A stretch of 64,000 bases of DNA from Escarpia spicata (Eukaryota > Annelida > Polychaeta > Sabellida > Siboglinidae). Below the pieces are notes generated by a model. That model ran no database searches, was not told the origin of the DNA, and worked only from the letters and a program-made list of their open reading frames with translations. Positions 31,701-41,096 of this stretch are shown here, one piece after another; the first letter of the stretch is position 1, and each line of letters begins with the position of its first letter. The position numbers and the translations under genes were made by a program. Location: the NCBI GenBank assembly GCA_963995525.1, contig OZ023206.1, positions 61,513,541-61,577,540 of the forward strand. Direction: 5' to 3'.

Positions 31701-34700
31701 AATTATGTTACGAGTGATATTAATTACAGAAACCCTAATTACTGGTCAATGCGATCGAGTATTACATTGGACAAATTGAAACAAGATGGACAACTGAATT
31801 ATGAAGACACGTTATGTCAACATTAAAATAAAAGGTTATTCTTCAAATATTTACCATTGAAATTTGTTTCACACGATCGTACTTTTTCCTTCGCCTTTTG
31901 CAGTCGTTCGTTGAGTAGGCGTAATTGCTCTAAAACAGTCAGTATATTTATACATACTTACGTACGTGCATATATGCATTCATGCATACGTGCATGCATG
32001 CATGCACGCACGCCCACACACACTCATACACACACAATCACATCAACAATACAAATTTATACTTAATATTATTTTATTGTATTGTTATCTATTCCTAGCA
32101 TAATGCCCAGTCCGTAGACCCCTGTCACTAGCTCGTGGTGTTTCACACTCCACCGATATGAAAAATGCCACAGTGCATGTAGTGTATTCAATTGTATCGT
32201 ATCTAAACATTGATTAATACAGAGACTCACACAAACAAGTGCTTCCCAATTTTAACTCTGTATTTCTACTCCTCGCTTCCGCCCAGAGATCAGGCCTTAA
32301 TTACATGAGGAGGGGAGCGGTCTTTAACAGTAGACACCACATCCCTCCCTTATTCAAACTGGAAACACATTTTCTCAACGTTCATATCTAACGTCCATTT
32401 GGTCAACAGTTCTTCTTCTGTAATTATTATGCTTACGTGATCTTGATAATGTTTACCAAATAAAGAGATACTTGTTATTATCATCATTGTCCATCATTTC
32501 GTTACGATCAATCTGTAAACACAATCAGTCTCAGAATTTCCACTTTCCACGCATTACTTTAAAATAAAGTCATTCAGGTACTGAGGCGGTCTTCTTTGAC
32601 GGGGTTGTCTACGATCACCGATGTTCGGGTTGTCATGATCTGCAGCCTCGAGTTCTCTTCTTTCACGGAGTTGTCTACGATCACCAATGTTCAGTTTGGC
32701 ATGATCGGTAGCCTCGGTTTGATCACCTTATCTCACCAATGACTCATTACTTGAAATAGAAATATAATCTGGAATATACTCCGACTCGGTGTCATTGTCT
32801 GTTTCATCATCTCGTGGAGTTATGTCTGTGGGAACATACTTCTTCACATGCGAACAGTTTCTCTTGTACTGCACACCATCACGTGATTCAATCACTACCT
32901 GGTTACCGTGTTTACGCGTAACTGTGTACGGCGCATGTTCGTATGCCGGGGTCAGTTTGTTCTGTTTCTTCTGTTGTAGTAGAACTGTGTCACCCGGTTT
33001 AATGATACTTTCCCGTGCATCTCTTCGGTCATCCGAATACTCTTTCCCTTTCATCTTCAATTTAGTGTCACAATCGCGTACACCCTCATATGTCATGTTG
33101 CTGTTGGATTCGAAGGTAGGTTCGTGCGAATTTTTCGCCGGAACAACAATTCAGCCGGACTCACACCTGTGGTTGTGTGAATCGTGCTTCTGTAAGCGAG
33201 AAGATGTGTATTGAGTTCTCTTCTCCAATCACGTCCTTCGACTTGTGCTGCTCTAATAGCCTTCAGTAGAGTTCTGTTGGCACGCTCTACTTCTCCATTA
33301 GCCTGTGGCCATAGCGGAGTCACGGAACGATGCTTGATTCCATTGGTATGAATAAATTCTTCAAACTCTGCTGACACTAGGTTTGGCCCATTGTCAGTCG
33401 TCACGGACATAGGTAATCCGTGCGTCGCGAACATCGTTTCAAGACTCCCGATCAGCTTGTCTGTCGTAGTAGACTTCAGTATCGCGACTTCCGGGTATCT
33501 GCTGTAGTAATCAGTCAGAACAAATATGTGTTCTCCATTTGGGAACGGTCCCATCAGAACAAGCGCCAAGTCTTGCCATGGACCATCTGGTAGTCTTGTA
33601 CGGTCCATAGGTTCTGGTTTTGACTGTGGTGTCACAACTTGACACGCATGACATGATCTTATGGCTCGTCGTGAAATAAGTTGTCAATGTTGTTATTGCG
33701 TGTTCGTAGTCATCGTCACCACCAACCTCTTCCATCGTGAAGAAAATCTCTTGGACTTCTGGTCATGCATGATGTAACAGCATCGCCCGCTTTTGTTTCA
33801 TATCTGTTACCCCTGTCGCTGTCACGTACAGTTCAAAACTGCGACGCCACTGCGTCCATTTTATTCCGAGTTGGGTCGGATCGTTTTTTGTATCAAACAT
33901 CGGAATACTTGCGATTTCCAGCACTACTGCCATTCTCGTTTCGTTTTAACGTTCAACTGAGTGTTCATTTGTAGTTTTACTCGTCGCCAATGTAGTGTAT
34001 TCAATTGTATCGTATCTAAACATTGATTAATACAGAGACTCACACAAACAAGTGCTTCCCAATTTTAACTCTGTATTTCTACTCCTCGCTTCCGCACAGG
34101 GATCAGGCCTTAATTACACGAGGAGGGGAGCGGTCTTTAACAGTAGACACCACACCTATGACTAGCTCGTGGTGTGTCACACTTCACTCCGTAGCAGACT
34201 AGTAATCTATGTTTTGAAACATTCTTGTATGGTAAATGTATTATGTTGTAATATTGTATGATGAGCGTTGAGGTTTTGTATTTATGACAATGCGTTTTGT
34301 GAAGCGTAGATGGAAATTGACTTCCCTTGGCGAACTACACATTTCAACTTGAAAGGCGCGATATGTGACTGTGGTCAAGCTTCGCTCTTCCTATACTACT
34401 TCGTCGTTGAATACGTCACTTCCGTCTGAGACGAATGCAGACTTCCGGTGGTGATTGTTGCGTTTACTCTTGAGCGGCGATACAATCGGCCGTGAATGCC
34501 CTGCTCACGGCTCGGTTGGTTGCTACACTCACCCCGCAACACTACTACCACAACGGCCTCACTTCTGTCGAAGACGATCGCCGAATCCGACGACGACCAG
34601 TGCGTGTCTTCCGCCTGTTTCCCACAAACTACTGAGGTGACTTCCTCCACGTGACTTGAATACTTACACCGTTCTACATGCACCGATACTGCAGCCGCCG

Positions 34701-35833
34701 TTTCAGTGTGGTGTCATCTCTCCGTGATTCACTATGACGATCGACGACCTTTCAGCACGCTACTTGACGCTATACGTGATTCCGCTGAGTTACTTCTATC
34801 GCATCGCCGTTGCACTGTGCCGATAAACAAGAATCCGATACTTGTTTTATCGTTCATTCAACGCTGTCACGACACAGGTTTACTGTCAACATGAGGGTGG
34901 CCGTTTTTAGATCGAATGCGTTGTACGGTCAACGCAACTGAGTGGGTGAATTGATCGTTTAATTGTTCTACTGGTTTACCTCTCTCCTATCTAACAAGTG
35001 GTAACGTCAGGTTCCCTACACCGTTAAACATCTCCTTCTTACTATATACTCTTCAGCAATAAACTGCGACAATTTAACAAGAACCCTCTCTGCTGCACAC
35101 TCACCGCACCGAACGAACTCAACGAGATCCGCCCGTTTGATGTTGACACACGCACCGCTGAGTTCCTCATACAGGGCGGTAGCATTGCTGACGTTCTTTC
35201 TCGAATCCAGCCATGTTTCAAGAATGGTGAATGAGTTGATCACCGCATCGTCGGAGTCACGCATGATGTCTCGGATTGAAGACGTTTTCATCTTGAGGAA
35301 TACTCCCAGTTGGAGCTGCTCAGTCGACGTTATGTTTTGCTGCGCAAGTTTCATGAGAAATGTGTCTTCTAACAGGGCTACAAAGACAAGCACAATATTT
35401 GAAATAATAAGTACTGCAATTATTGCTTGAAATCATAAAACAATGACAGGGACACAGTGAAGCTGCTTTCATACATATTTGCAACAAATGCAATGCGTTT
35501 AGATAAACTGTTATTGCCTAAGTCTGCTTAGCTCAATAACTTCAACATACCATACCTGCATAACGGGGAGAGATTAAGACTGGAATATATCTAAGAAAGA
35601 AAAAAAAATAATTATGCCACAACAAAGTGCTTTACATGCAAAAATCAAAGCGAAGATTCGAAACTATTATTTTGTTGTATCATATTTGTAACAAATGTTT
35701 GAAAAAACACAGGTGTCTTCTGTGAATGATATTTAGAAACCTGGCGTATATCAACATGGTAGTTACCTTTCGTTGGCAGCCCGTCACCAGAGCGAGCAGT
35801 GGCGCCACTTGTGGGTCTCCTTGATTGAGCCAT
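23226..35833 (-). CDS. Death domain - coiled coil - LRR protein, 12-exon gene (456 aa model)
   Basis: The model joins twelve exons: 35833-35767, 35377-35105, 31929-31855, 31542-31312, 30592-30527, 29074-29024, 28097-28050, 27458-27245, 24424-24332, 24110-24024, 23493-23407, 23304-23226. The coding total is 1371 bases, with no internal stop. All introns are GT-AG; introns 1-7 are phase 1 and 8-11 phase 2. Residues 24-113 look like a death domain (six-helix pattern, ILETWLDSRKN and RADLVEFV). Residues 114-215 form a heptad coiled coil (QLQQTTA-type repeats). Residues 216-271 are a linker rich in Lys, Arg and Pro. Residues 300-430 contain ribonuclease-inhibitor-type LRRs (IQILDLSRN, LREINLHRC). 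There is no signal peptide, NACHT or TIR domain. By family knowledge, death-domain plus LRR proteins act as cytosolic innate-immune receptors or adaptors; that role is inferred. The model assumes no exon was missed. Confidence 0.8.
23407..23493 (-). CDS. Exon 11: LRR
   Basis: 87 bases, phase 2-2, with acceptor CATTCTTTACAG and donor GTAAGTTG. It encodes IGSIYLTDDSETTLRDIL and then TRRPQLVIHV. Confidence 0.8.
24024..24110 (-). CDS. Exon 10: LRR
   Basis: 87 bases, phase 2-2, with acceptor GTTACAG and donor GTAAGG. It encodes LHRCRLTSVGLRHIVEGL and then TRGCPHLTRL, a 29-residue repeat. Confidence 0.8.
24228..24293. repeat. (ACT)n triplet microsatellite in intron 9
   Basis: An uninterrupted run of about 22 ACT units follows a short CAA run, within the intron between exons 9 and 10. 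Confidence 0.97.
24332..24424 (-). CDS. Exon 9: LRR
   Basis: 93 bases, phase 2-2, with acceptor TTTCATCCACAG and donor GTAAGTTT. It encodes LSRNYAVFSDDDATQTLG and then TAVESLTALREI. Confidence 0.8.
24425..26490. other. Intron 8, proximal part; no exon recognised
   Basis: AT-rich sequence of about 2 kb. One block at 25290-25375 has a donor-like end on the minus strand but fits no neighbouring exon phase. Confidence 0.4.
25690..25775. repeat. (TA)n run flanked by inverted and direct repeats
   Basis: About 36 bp of TA lie between AGAGCCAT and ATGGCTCT (inverted). The phrase ATAGTACAGAG occurs directly on both sides. It is a likely cruciform-forming site inside intron 8. Confidence 0.8.
26493..27205. 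repeat. 54-bp tandem repeat, about 13 copies, in intron 8
   Basis: Units read GGTACATCGGTCATCTCGGA and so on with small variants (GAGAGT, GATAGT, GAGGGT). Because 54 is a multiple of three and one minus-strand frame lacks stops, it shows a 230-codon open frame with an 18-residue period (MTDVPTLAPTTVYLVTSE). Its frame does not match the exon 8 donor, so I treat it as intronic. Confidence 0.95.
27245..27458 (-). CDS. Exon 8: pre-LRR helical region and first LRR
   Basis: 214 bases with acceptor TTACGTCTACAG and donor GTGAGTG, start phase 1 and end phase 2. It encodes AGESNDDKHCRALRVMAKIK ... ELWAHIAQYIV ... LTKTNLPDLVFVL ... NIQIL. Reading through the donor gives an immediate stop (TGA at 27243-27241). 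Splicing to exon 9 instead gives NIQIL-D-LSRN, the canonical LRR core, which is why I place the exon end at 27245. Confidence 0.8.
27459..28049. other. Intron 7 of the death domain-LRR gene
   Basis: No exon, array or transposon signature was recognised in this 591-bp intron. Confidence 0.45.
28050..28097 (-). CDS. Exon 7 (48-base microexon)
   Basis: Phase 1-1, with acceptor GACTGTTTCAG and donor GTACAC. It encodes PTKEMIDALTTAAKP. Like exon 6 it starts after a split codon and ends KP-G, so the two may be a duplicated cassette. Confidence 0.7.
28556..28623 (-). repeat. tRNA-like (SINE-type) sequence in intron 6
   Basis: On the minus strand it carries an A box (TAGCACAGCGGTTAGAGC at 28618-28601) and a B box (GGTTCGAATCC at 28574-28564) at tRNA spacing. 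The acceptor ends do not pair and the anticodon arm is poor, so it is a tRNA-derived remnant and not a working tRNA gene. Confidence 0.7.
28626..28831 (-). pseudogene. LINE C-terminal fragment in intron 6
   Basis: The minus-strand frame contains IVLCVSNSKLKIVKRALPLS followed by APIFWNQLPITI, the conserved terminal segment of many LINE reverse transcriptases (APxxWNxLP). It is only about 70 codons long and abuts the tRNA-like sequence on its 3' side. Confidence 0.6.
29024..29074 (-). CDS. Exon 6 (51-base microexon)
   Basis: Phase 1-1, with acceptor ATATTTCAG and donor GTACGT. It encodes LPSKKTRVPKAAVTKP, a basic proline-containing linker. Confidence 0.7.
29140..30120. repeat. 65-bp tandem repeat, about 15 copies, in intron 5
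   Basis: GTAACAACTGCCTCGTGGCA recurs at 29201, 29266, 29331 and onward at 65-bp steps, with moderate divergence between units. Confidence 0.95.
30187..30279. repeat. CG/TG alternating microsatellite in intron 5
   Basis: Imperfect GCGCGTGCGCG followed by TG-rich repeats; potential Z-DNA. Confidence 0.85.
30527..30592 (-). CDS. Exon 5 of the death domain-LRR gene
   Basis: 66 bases, phase 1-1, with acceptor GATCTTTCCAG and donor GTATTA. It encodes EVRRLNELINRQ and then a basic, flexible stretch. Confidence 0.7.
30719..31075. repeat. 119-bp tandem repeat, three copies, in intron 4
   Basis: Copies begin near CGAAACTTAAAG at 30723, 30842 and 30961 (a variant in the third). Each contains GAAGGTCGGGGAAGTGGTGGA and ACATGACACGTGACTACTGC. 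Confidence 0.93.
31312..31542 (-). CDS. Exon 4: heptad-repeat coiled coil
   Basis: 231 bases, phase 1-1, with acceptor TTTGTTTCAG and donor GTGAGT. It encodes repeating heptads (DLQQTKG, DLHNTTA, QLQQTTA, QLHQTTT). A 28-residue block (84 bp) is duplicated in tandem within the exon, so the coiled coil grew by in-frame repeat expansion. Confidence 0.8.
31855..31929 (-). CDS. Exon 3: start of coiled coil
   Basis: 75 bases, phase 1-1, with acceptor CTGTTTTAG and donor GTAAAT. It encodes QLRLLNERLQKAKEKV and then RSCETNFN. Its phase matches exons 2 and 4. Confidence 0.75.
32178..32341 (-). repeat. 3' LTR of the intron 2 element
   Basis: 164 bp, matching the other LTR except for a few substitutions (CCCAGAGATC versus CACAGGGATC). 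Confidence 0.9.
32728..33665 (-). pseudogene. Integrase of the intron 2 Ty3-like element
   Basis: The frame starts inside the integrase zinc-binding region (RRAIRSCHACQVVTPQ, so only the CC pair of HHCC remains). The catalytic core keeps all three acidic residues in LTDYYSRYPEV, TDNGPN and PQANGEVERANRT. The core frame stops at 33093-33095, and a shifted frame (MTYEGVRDCDTKLKMKGKEY) continues the C-terminal region to 32728, including IKPGDTVLLQQKKQNKLTP. One small indel therefore breaks the gene. Confidence 0.85.
33666..33933 (-). pseudogene. gag remnant of the intron 2 element
   Basis: Starts with an ATG at 33933 (MAVVLEIASIPMFD). It contains WTQWRRSFELYVTATGV and VQEIFFT, typical of Mag-like gag N-termini, then DDDYEHAITTLTTYF. 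A TGA stop interrupts it near 33763. It is fused out of frame to integrase near 33670. Confidence 0.7.
33991..34154 (-). repeat. 5' LTR of the intron 2 element
   Basis: 164 bp; TTGGCGACGAG lies immediately inside on the minus strand. Confidence 0.9.
34155..35104. other. Intron 2, distal part; no gene seen
   Basis: Several short open frames but no recognised domain. A GC-richer block at 34480-34640 has no coding match I know. Confidence 0.4.
35105..35377 (-). CDS. Exon 2: death domain
   Basis: The acceptor CTTGTCTTTGTAG precedes 35377 and the donor GTGAGTGT follows 35105. At 273 bases it is symmetric phase 1-1, so the whole domain is one exon module. The translation LLEDTFLMKLAQQN...LGVFLKMKTSSIRDI...ALYEELSGACVNIKRADLVEFV has death-fold helix spacing. 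An open frame continues past the donor to a stop at 35016, so read-through would give a short death-domain-only protein. Confidence 0.8.
35767..35833 (-). CDS. Exon 1 of the death domain-LRR gene
   Basis: The ATG at 35833-35831 has context GACATGG. The exon encodes 22 residues (MAQSRRPTSGATARSGDG...) and ends AAA G|GTAACT, phase 1. CTTACAG|ATTAGACATG just upstream could be a 3' splice site of a 5' UTR intron. Confidence 0.7.
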
Positions 35834-36200
35834 GTCTAATCTGTAAGTCATTCACGTTATATTAACTGTACACTATTTGAATATGTATTACTAATATTAT
35901 ACCCATTTCATTGTTAACTAGTCTACACCCACACGTGGAGCAATTATTCAAGGGCAGCAGTTATCAACTTTTCAGTAGTTTGATCTTTTATAACTCGTTC
36001 TCATAGTGGCGCCCTCTGAAGGAAAGTGGTTCACTGCTGATGCTTTCATATAGGAGAGAAATCCTTTAAAATATAGCATATCAAAAACATGTAAGAAAAT
36101 AATATATATATACATAATAATGAATCTTTGTTTATTTAATGCATCGCCAGTTGGTAGATCAGAGGCCAAAGGTCCAAGGATGCGACTGTCCGACTGAACA
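35834..36200. other. Upstream region of the death domain-LRR gene
   Basis: About 370 bp between the start codon and the 28-bp array. No TATA box or initiator convinces. A possible 5' UTR splice acceptor lies at 35841-35842. Confidence 0.35.
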
Positions 36201-36205
36201 TGTAG

Positions 36206-37195
36206 AAAGAGGTGAGTGGACCTCGGCCCCTGGAAAGAAGTGACTGGACCTCGGCCCCTGGAAAGAGATGACTGGACCTCGGCCCCTGGAAAGAGGTGAC
36301 TGGAGTTCGGCCCCTGGAAAGAGATGACTGGACCTCGTCCCCTGGAAAGAGATGACTGGACCTCGACCCCCGGAAAGATATGACTGGACATCGGCCCCTG
36401 GAAAGAGGTGACTGGACCTCGGCCCCTGGAAAGAGGTGACTGGACCTCGGCCCCTGGAAAGAGATGAATGGATATCGGCCCCTGGAAACAGGTGACTGGA
36501 CCTCGGCCCCTAGAAAGAGGTGACTGGACCTCGGCCCCTAGAAAGAGATGACTGGACCTCGGCCCCTGGAAAGAGATGACTGGACCTCGGCCCCTGGAAA
36601 GAGATGACTGGACCTCGGCCCCCGGAAAGAGATGACTGGACCTCTGCCCCTGGAAAGATATGATTGAACCTCGGCCCCTGGAAAGAAGTGACTGGACCTC
36701 GGCCCCTGGAAAGAGATGACTGGACCTCGACCCCTGGAAAGAGGTGAGTGGACCTCGGCCCCTGGAAAGAGGTGACTGGAGTTCGGCCCCTGGAAAGAGA
36801 TGACTGGACCTCGTCCCCTGGAAAGAGATGACTGGACCTCGACCCCCGGAAAGATATGACTGGACATCGGCCCCTGGAAAGAGGTGACTGGACCTCGGCC
36901 CCTGGAAAGAGGTGACTGGACCTCGGCCCCTGGAAAGAGATGAATGGATATCGGCCCCTGGAAACAGGTGACTGGACCTCGGCCCCTAGAAAGAGGTGAC
37001 TGGACCTCGGCCCCTAGAAAGAGATGACTGGACCTCGGCCCCTGGAAAGAGATGACTGGACCTCGGCCCCTGGAAAGAGATGACTGGACCTCGGCCCCCG
37101 GAAAGAGATGACTGGACCTCTGCCCCTGGAAAGATATGATTGAACCTCGTCCCTTGGAAAGAGGTGACTGGACCTCGTCCCCTGGAAAGAGATAC
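36206..37195. repeat. 28-bp tandem array with a 476-bp higher-order repeat
   Basis: The unit CCTCGGCCCCTGGAAAGAGATGACTGGA recurs every 28 bp, about 35 copies. Marker variants such as GAGTTCGG at 36303 and 36779, and GAATGGATATCGG in both halves, repeat at 476 bp (17 units), so a block was duplicated. It lies about 0.4-1.4 kb upstream of the death domain-LRR start codon. The long minus-strand open frames are by-products. Confidence 0.95.
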
Positions 37196-37204
37196 ACTTA
37201 CAAC

Positions 37205-38842
37205 TATAAAAAGTTAGCGCAGTAATAAATATTGTATAGAGAGATTGCCAATGGACGTGTATACACATATTGCGTTAGCGGTGTACTCAATTGTGCTACG
37301 TTGTACTATCAAACATAGTTTCATCCATGACGGGTATTATTATGATCTATCTTGGGCATGATTCACTAGTTCACAATTTGTCGTAGATACCAGTCACTCA
37401 GAGAACGATCTTATAAGTAACAGCTGATTCGACAACAGCCCCTTAGATTCCAATAGGTTCGTTTTAGTTGACTGCACCCTGCACATTAACCACAATGAGT
37501 GATGTCACACAACATAATAAACAGACATAGATAGTCTACTCTTCATATGTGGGCCGCCCCGTGCTGACGGGGATCTACGCTCAATCACAATGATCTTATC
37601 TTGCGGGTTGTCTAACTGCAGGCATTTCTCTGTAAGATAACACTTATTCAGACCAAAGATAACACATGCTGTTACAGCCTGTGCACAGCCCGTCTTAGCC
37701 GTTGTCTGTAATTTGTACAAACAAATCTTATTATAAGTGTCACGTGAAAAATGGACATATAATAAATAACACAAATATATAACGCAATGACCACATTAAC
37801 CAGAACATCTACAAACTTCTTCAAAGGCCAAAATGTAATGATAATAAATCATAGAGCTGACAGGCATAACTACTTATAATACGCAAAACAGAATATGGCT
37901 TTGTGTTGCCTCCAGCCACTCGCGCCAGTGGAATAAGCGGCCGACGCGTGTTTTATAAATAGACAAACGGCGCTGTGTGAATGCGTCGTGGTCGCGGTCG
38001 GTTCTGTCAATCGCAGGGCACATCGCTACGGTTCACATCTCACAACCGGTTTGCTGCACTCAACCGTGACCGCTCGCCGGCAATACAGTTAAAGGGTGCG
38101 GCTGCCACATAAAATGTTATACAACTTACATATCTGCCATTAACGCGACATATCGAGTGAATGAATACATGTGAAATGTTACGCGGTTAGTTGTGTACGC
38201 CGTGTAACAAGCTCCATGAATAATGATGGCAATATTCTGCTACACATAGTCGACCTAATGAAACTCAGTTTCTTCTAACGACGACTAAATATGTGAAGTT
38301 GGCACACACGCACGCGCGCGCGCACGCTCTGTCGGAATCACTGTGCAATACAGGCGACACATTTCCTGAAAGACCGAAAGTACTAGGGACAACAAACGGT
38401 GTCGTGGAGCTATTTTGATAAACATGCTGGTGATGTGCGCCTATGTGTGTTTAAAGAGATACACATCGACTGCTGTAAATCAACAATGAACTGCGCCTAT
38501 AATGTAGACATTGTGAAATGACTGCAAACAATAACGCCACACAGGTGCTTCCTACCGTTACTTGTGGTTGCTGATACTTTCAACGAAAGTGGGGCTAGTT
38601 GTCTGTAGCAATGTACTCGTGATCTGACTCTTAGCGGAAGTACACGCGAATATGGTCGTATGTTGTACGTATCCGTTCAGCCAATCACATAAGAGAATAA
38701 CAACACGTGAAAACATGTTATGCCGTCAGTTTAAGAAAACCAGATGCAGTGACGTAGTTAATATGTGACCGTAATACTCTTTCTAAGCACCCAGCCGTGT
38801 AATATAGGTTGAGCCCCAGTTGTGGCTGCTCAGACCACGTAT
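37205..38842 (+). repeat. Segmental duplication copy 1
   Basis: Shared blocks with 47370-49260 include the TGTACTCAATTGTGCTACGTT stretch near 37285, GATACCAGTCACT near 37387, CACATCGCTACG and CAACCGTGACCGC near 38010-38070, and CAGTGACGTAGTTAA and CAGCCGTGTAAT near 38750-38800, all in the same order. The copy is split by MITE copies 2 and 3; its last block, AGTGACCTCTCATATCAGCATT, lies near 40598. No gene is recognised. Confidence 0.7.
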
Positions 38843-39229
38843 GGGGTCATGTTCTAGTTAGACTTCCTGTCCGTTGCACACATAAGTAAGTGCATTTGAG
38901 TAGGGAGATTTTCATGTGTGATTGTAGAAGGTGTTGACTGGAAAATGGTGGATTTATAGATGACGGAAGGATATTTGGCAGCAATTTGCCTGTGTGACCT
39001 GTTTGCGGAGTAATTCTTGCCGGCATTCGTAAATATTGACGGGTGTCACACATACAGGCATTTTACGAGAGCTGGAAGTATGCAATTTAAAAAAAATCTA
39101 TCAGCATGTCATTGAGATGATGATAACAGCAGGTGAGAAGTTTAAGACATTTTATAGGTCACGTTTTCGTACAATCAGACAAAACGTTAACATGGTCGCC
39201 TATGGGAAAACGAACAGTGAGCTGACCCC
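38843..39229 (+). mobile_element. MITE copy 2 (387 bp)
   Basis: Starts GGGGTCATGTTCTAGTTAGA and ends GAGCTGACCCC. The interior matches copies 1 and 3 (AAGTGCATTTGAGTAG, CAGCAATTTG, AATATTGACGGGTGTCA, TTTATAGGTCACGTTTTC). It lacks the AT-rich block after the first 30 bp. Confidence 0.85.
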
Positions 39230-40138
39230 AATAAAGACCCTGGCAACGGAAGCATGCTATTGTTATTGCACAATCATGGAGGACGCATTTTACTTCAAGT
39301 CTTGAAACAATCACTGATAATATATGTATGGCAAAACAACAGTTGAATGGGACAAACCGTTTTTGGATATTGCAGACTTCTCATCAGTCTGCAAGTCCAA
39401 ATCACAGTGTTGGAACGCATGTCTTATAAGGGGGGTGGGGTGTGTATGCTACTAGTTAAGCCTCAATTTGCTAATCTGTATAAAAATGAATCAATGACAT
39501 TGCAGCAGGGTGATACATCAATCTTTTTTGTTTACTTCTGCTAGTTAAACACACTTGAAGATCTTGTCATTGACCCTAATGAAGCCTGACGACAGTGATT
39601 AGCTGGAGTCGGCTGTAGCCCGAGCCTGTTAACAGATACTGTCTATTGGCAGGACCTTCTGCCCAATCAAGCAAGTGGCATTGCTTTCTGAATGTCTGCT
39701 AATTAGGCTGTGTAATATTGTGTAATTGAATTGCATAAGACGTCTGGCCTTTTGAGAATTCACACCCCAAGGTGACTTTTTGTTGATATTTACCTTTGTA
39801 AATAGGGCACAAGGTCATAAAATCAATATAAATTTGAATGTAACATATAACAATTCGCTGTAATGAATATTCTTATAAAACACATATTGGACTTTCTGGA
39901 AAACAGTTATAGGAGTTCATACGTGCCACCTGAGAATGTTGTGCTAGATTAGAAATTGTCCGACAGTGAAATGCTTATTCACACGGTGCCCTGTCAAAGT
40001 AGGGTGGCTCTTTTGAAATGTGTATAAACAACAAACACGTGGATGAATTACAAAAAAATACAACACAGTGTATGAGATAGGAGAGCCTATCAAATGTGTT
40101 AGTTTCAACATTTTTCTCCAAAATTGCCTTGCCCACTT
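39230..40138. other. Sequence between two MITEs; no gene seen
   Basis: 909 bp with no protein signature. It has no counterpart in segmental duplication copy 2, so it was inserted here together with the flanking MITEs or lost from the other copy. Confidence 0.45.
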
Positions 40139-40571
40139 GGGGTCATGTTCTAGTTAGACTTCCTGTTCGTACGAATAAAAATGCAATGATTTTTTTTTAC
40201 AAAATTCACATGCTGTGACATAAGTGCATTTGAGTAGGGAGATTTTCATGTGTGATTGTAGAAGGTGTTGACTGTAAAATGGTGGATTTATAGATGACGG
40301 AAAGATATTTGGCAGCAATTTGCCTGTGTGGCCTGTTTGCGGAGTAATTCTTGCCGGCATTTGTAAATATTGACGGGTGTCACACATACAGGCATTTACG
40401 AGAGCTGGAAGTATGCAATTTTGTTTTAAAATCCATCAGCATGTCAATGAGATGATGGTAACAGCAGGTGAGAAGTTTAAGACATTTTATAGGTCACGTT
40501 TTCTTATAATCAGACAAAACGTTAACATGGTCGCCTATGCCTATAGGGAAAACCAACAGTGTGCTGACTCC
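40139..40571 (+). mobile_element. MITE copy 3 (433 bp)
   Basis: Starts GGGGTCATGTTCTAGTTAGA and ends CAGTGTGCTGACTCC. It includes the AT-rich block present in copy 1 but missing in copy 2. Confidence 0.85.
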
Positions 40572-40826
40572 GTATGACTCAGTCCATTCACCTTCGCTAG
40601 TGACCTCTCATATCAGCATTGATACTTCTTTGGTTCGATGCTTCTGTACGTAATTTTCGCATGACACCGCTTGGTTATGTGAGCGAGTTCACCGAGTCGT
40701 ATTCACGATACACACGAGGTGATTGGAACGTACCGTTATCACCGTGAGAGCGAGACGTCAGGTCTGCGATCAGCTGCCACGCACAATAGCTAGAGCGATA
40801 GAAGGATAGACAGAGAGAGGACAGAC

Positions 40827-41093
<267 letters not shown>

Positions 41094-41096
<3 letters not shown>

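Larger units (their letters stand above)
32178..34154 (-). mobile_element. Short-LTR Ty3-like retrotransposon in intron 2, internally deleted
   Basis: Two 164-bp direct repeats (32178-32341 and 33991-34154) begin TGTGGTGTC and end ACACTACA on the minus strand. TTGGCGACGAG follows the 5' LTR as a primer-binding site, and AAGGGAGGGA precedes the 3' LTR as a polypurine tract. The inside encodes the start of gag and then integrase; protease, RT and RNase H are missing. No clean target duplication was found. About 30 bp (CTAGCTCGTGGTG.GTCACACT) occurs on both outer sides, near 32130 and 34163. Confidence 0.88.

Noticed and set aside
36538..37197. 219-codon open frame on the minus strand
   Set aside because: Produced by a 28-bp tandem repeat lacking stops on that strand; the 28-residue period is three units read in rotating frames.
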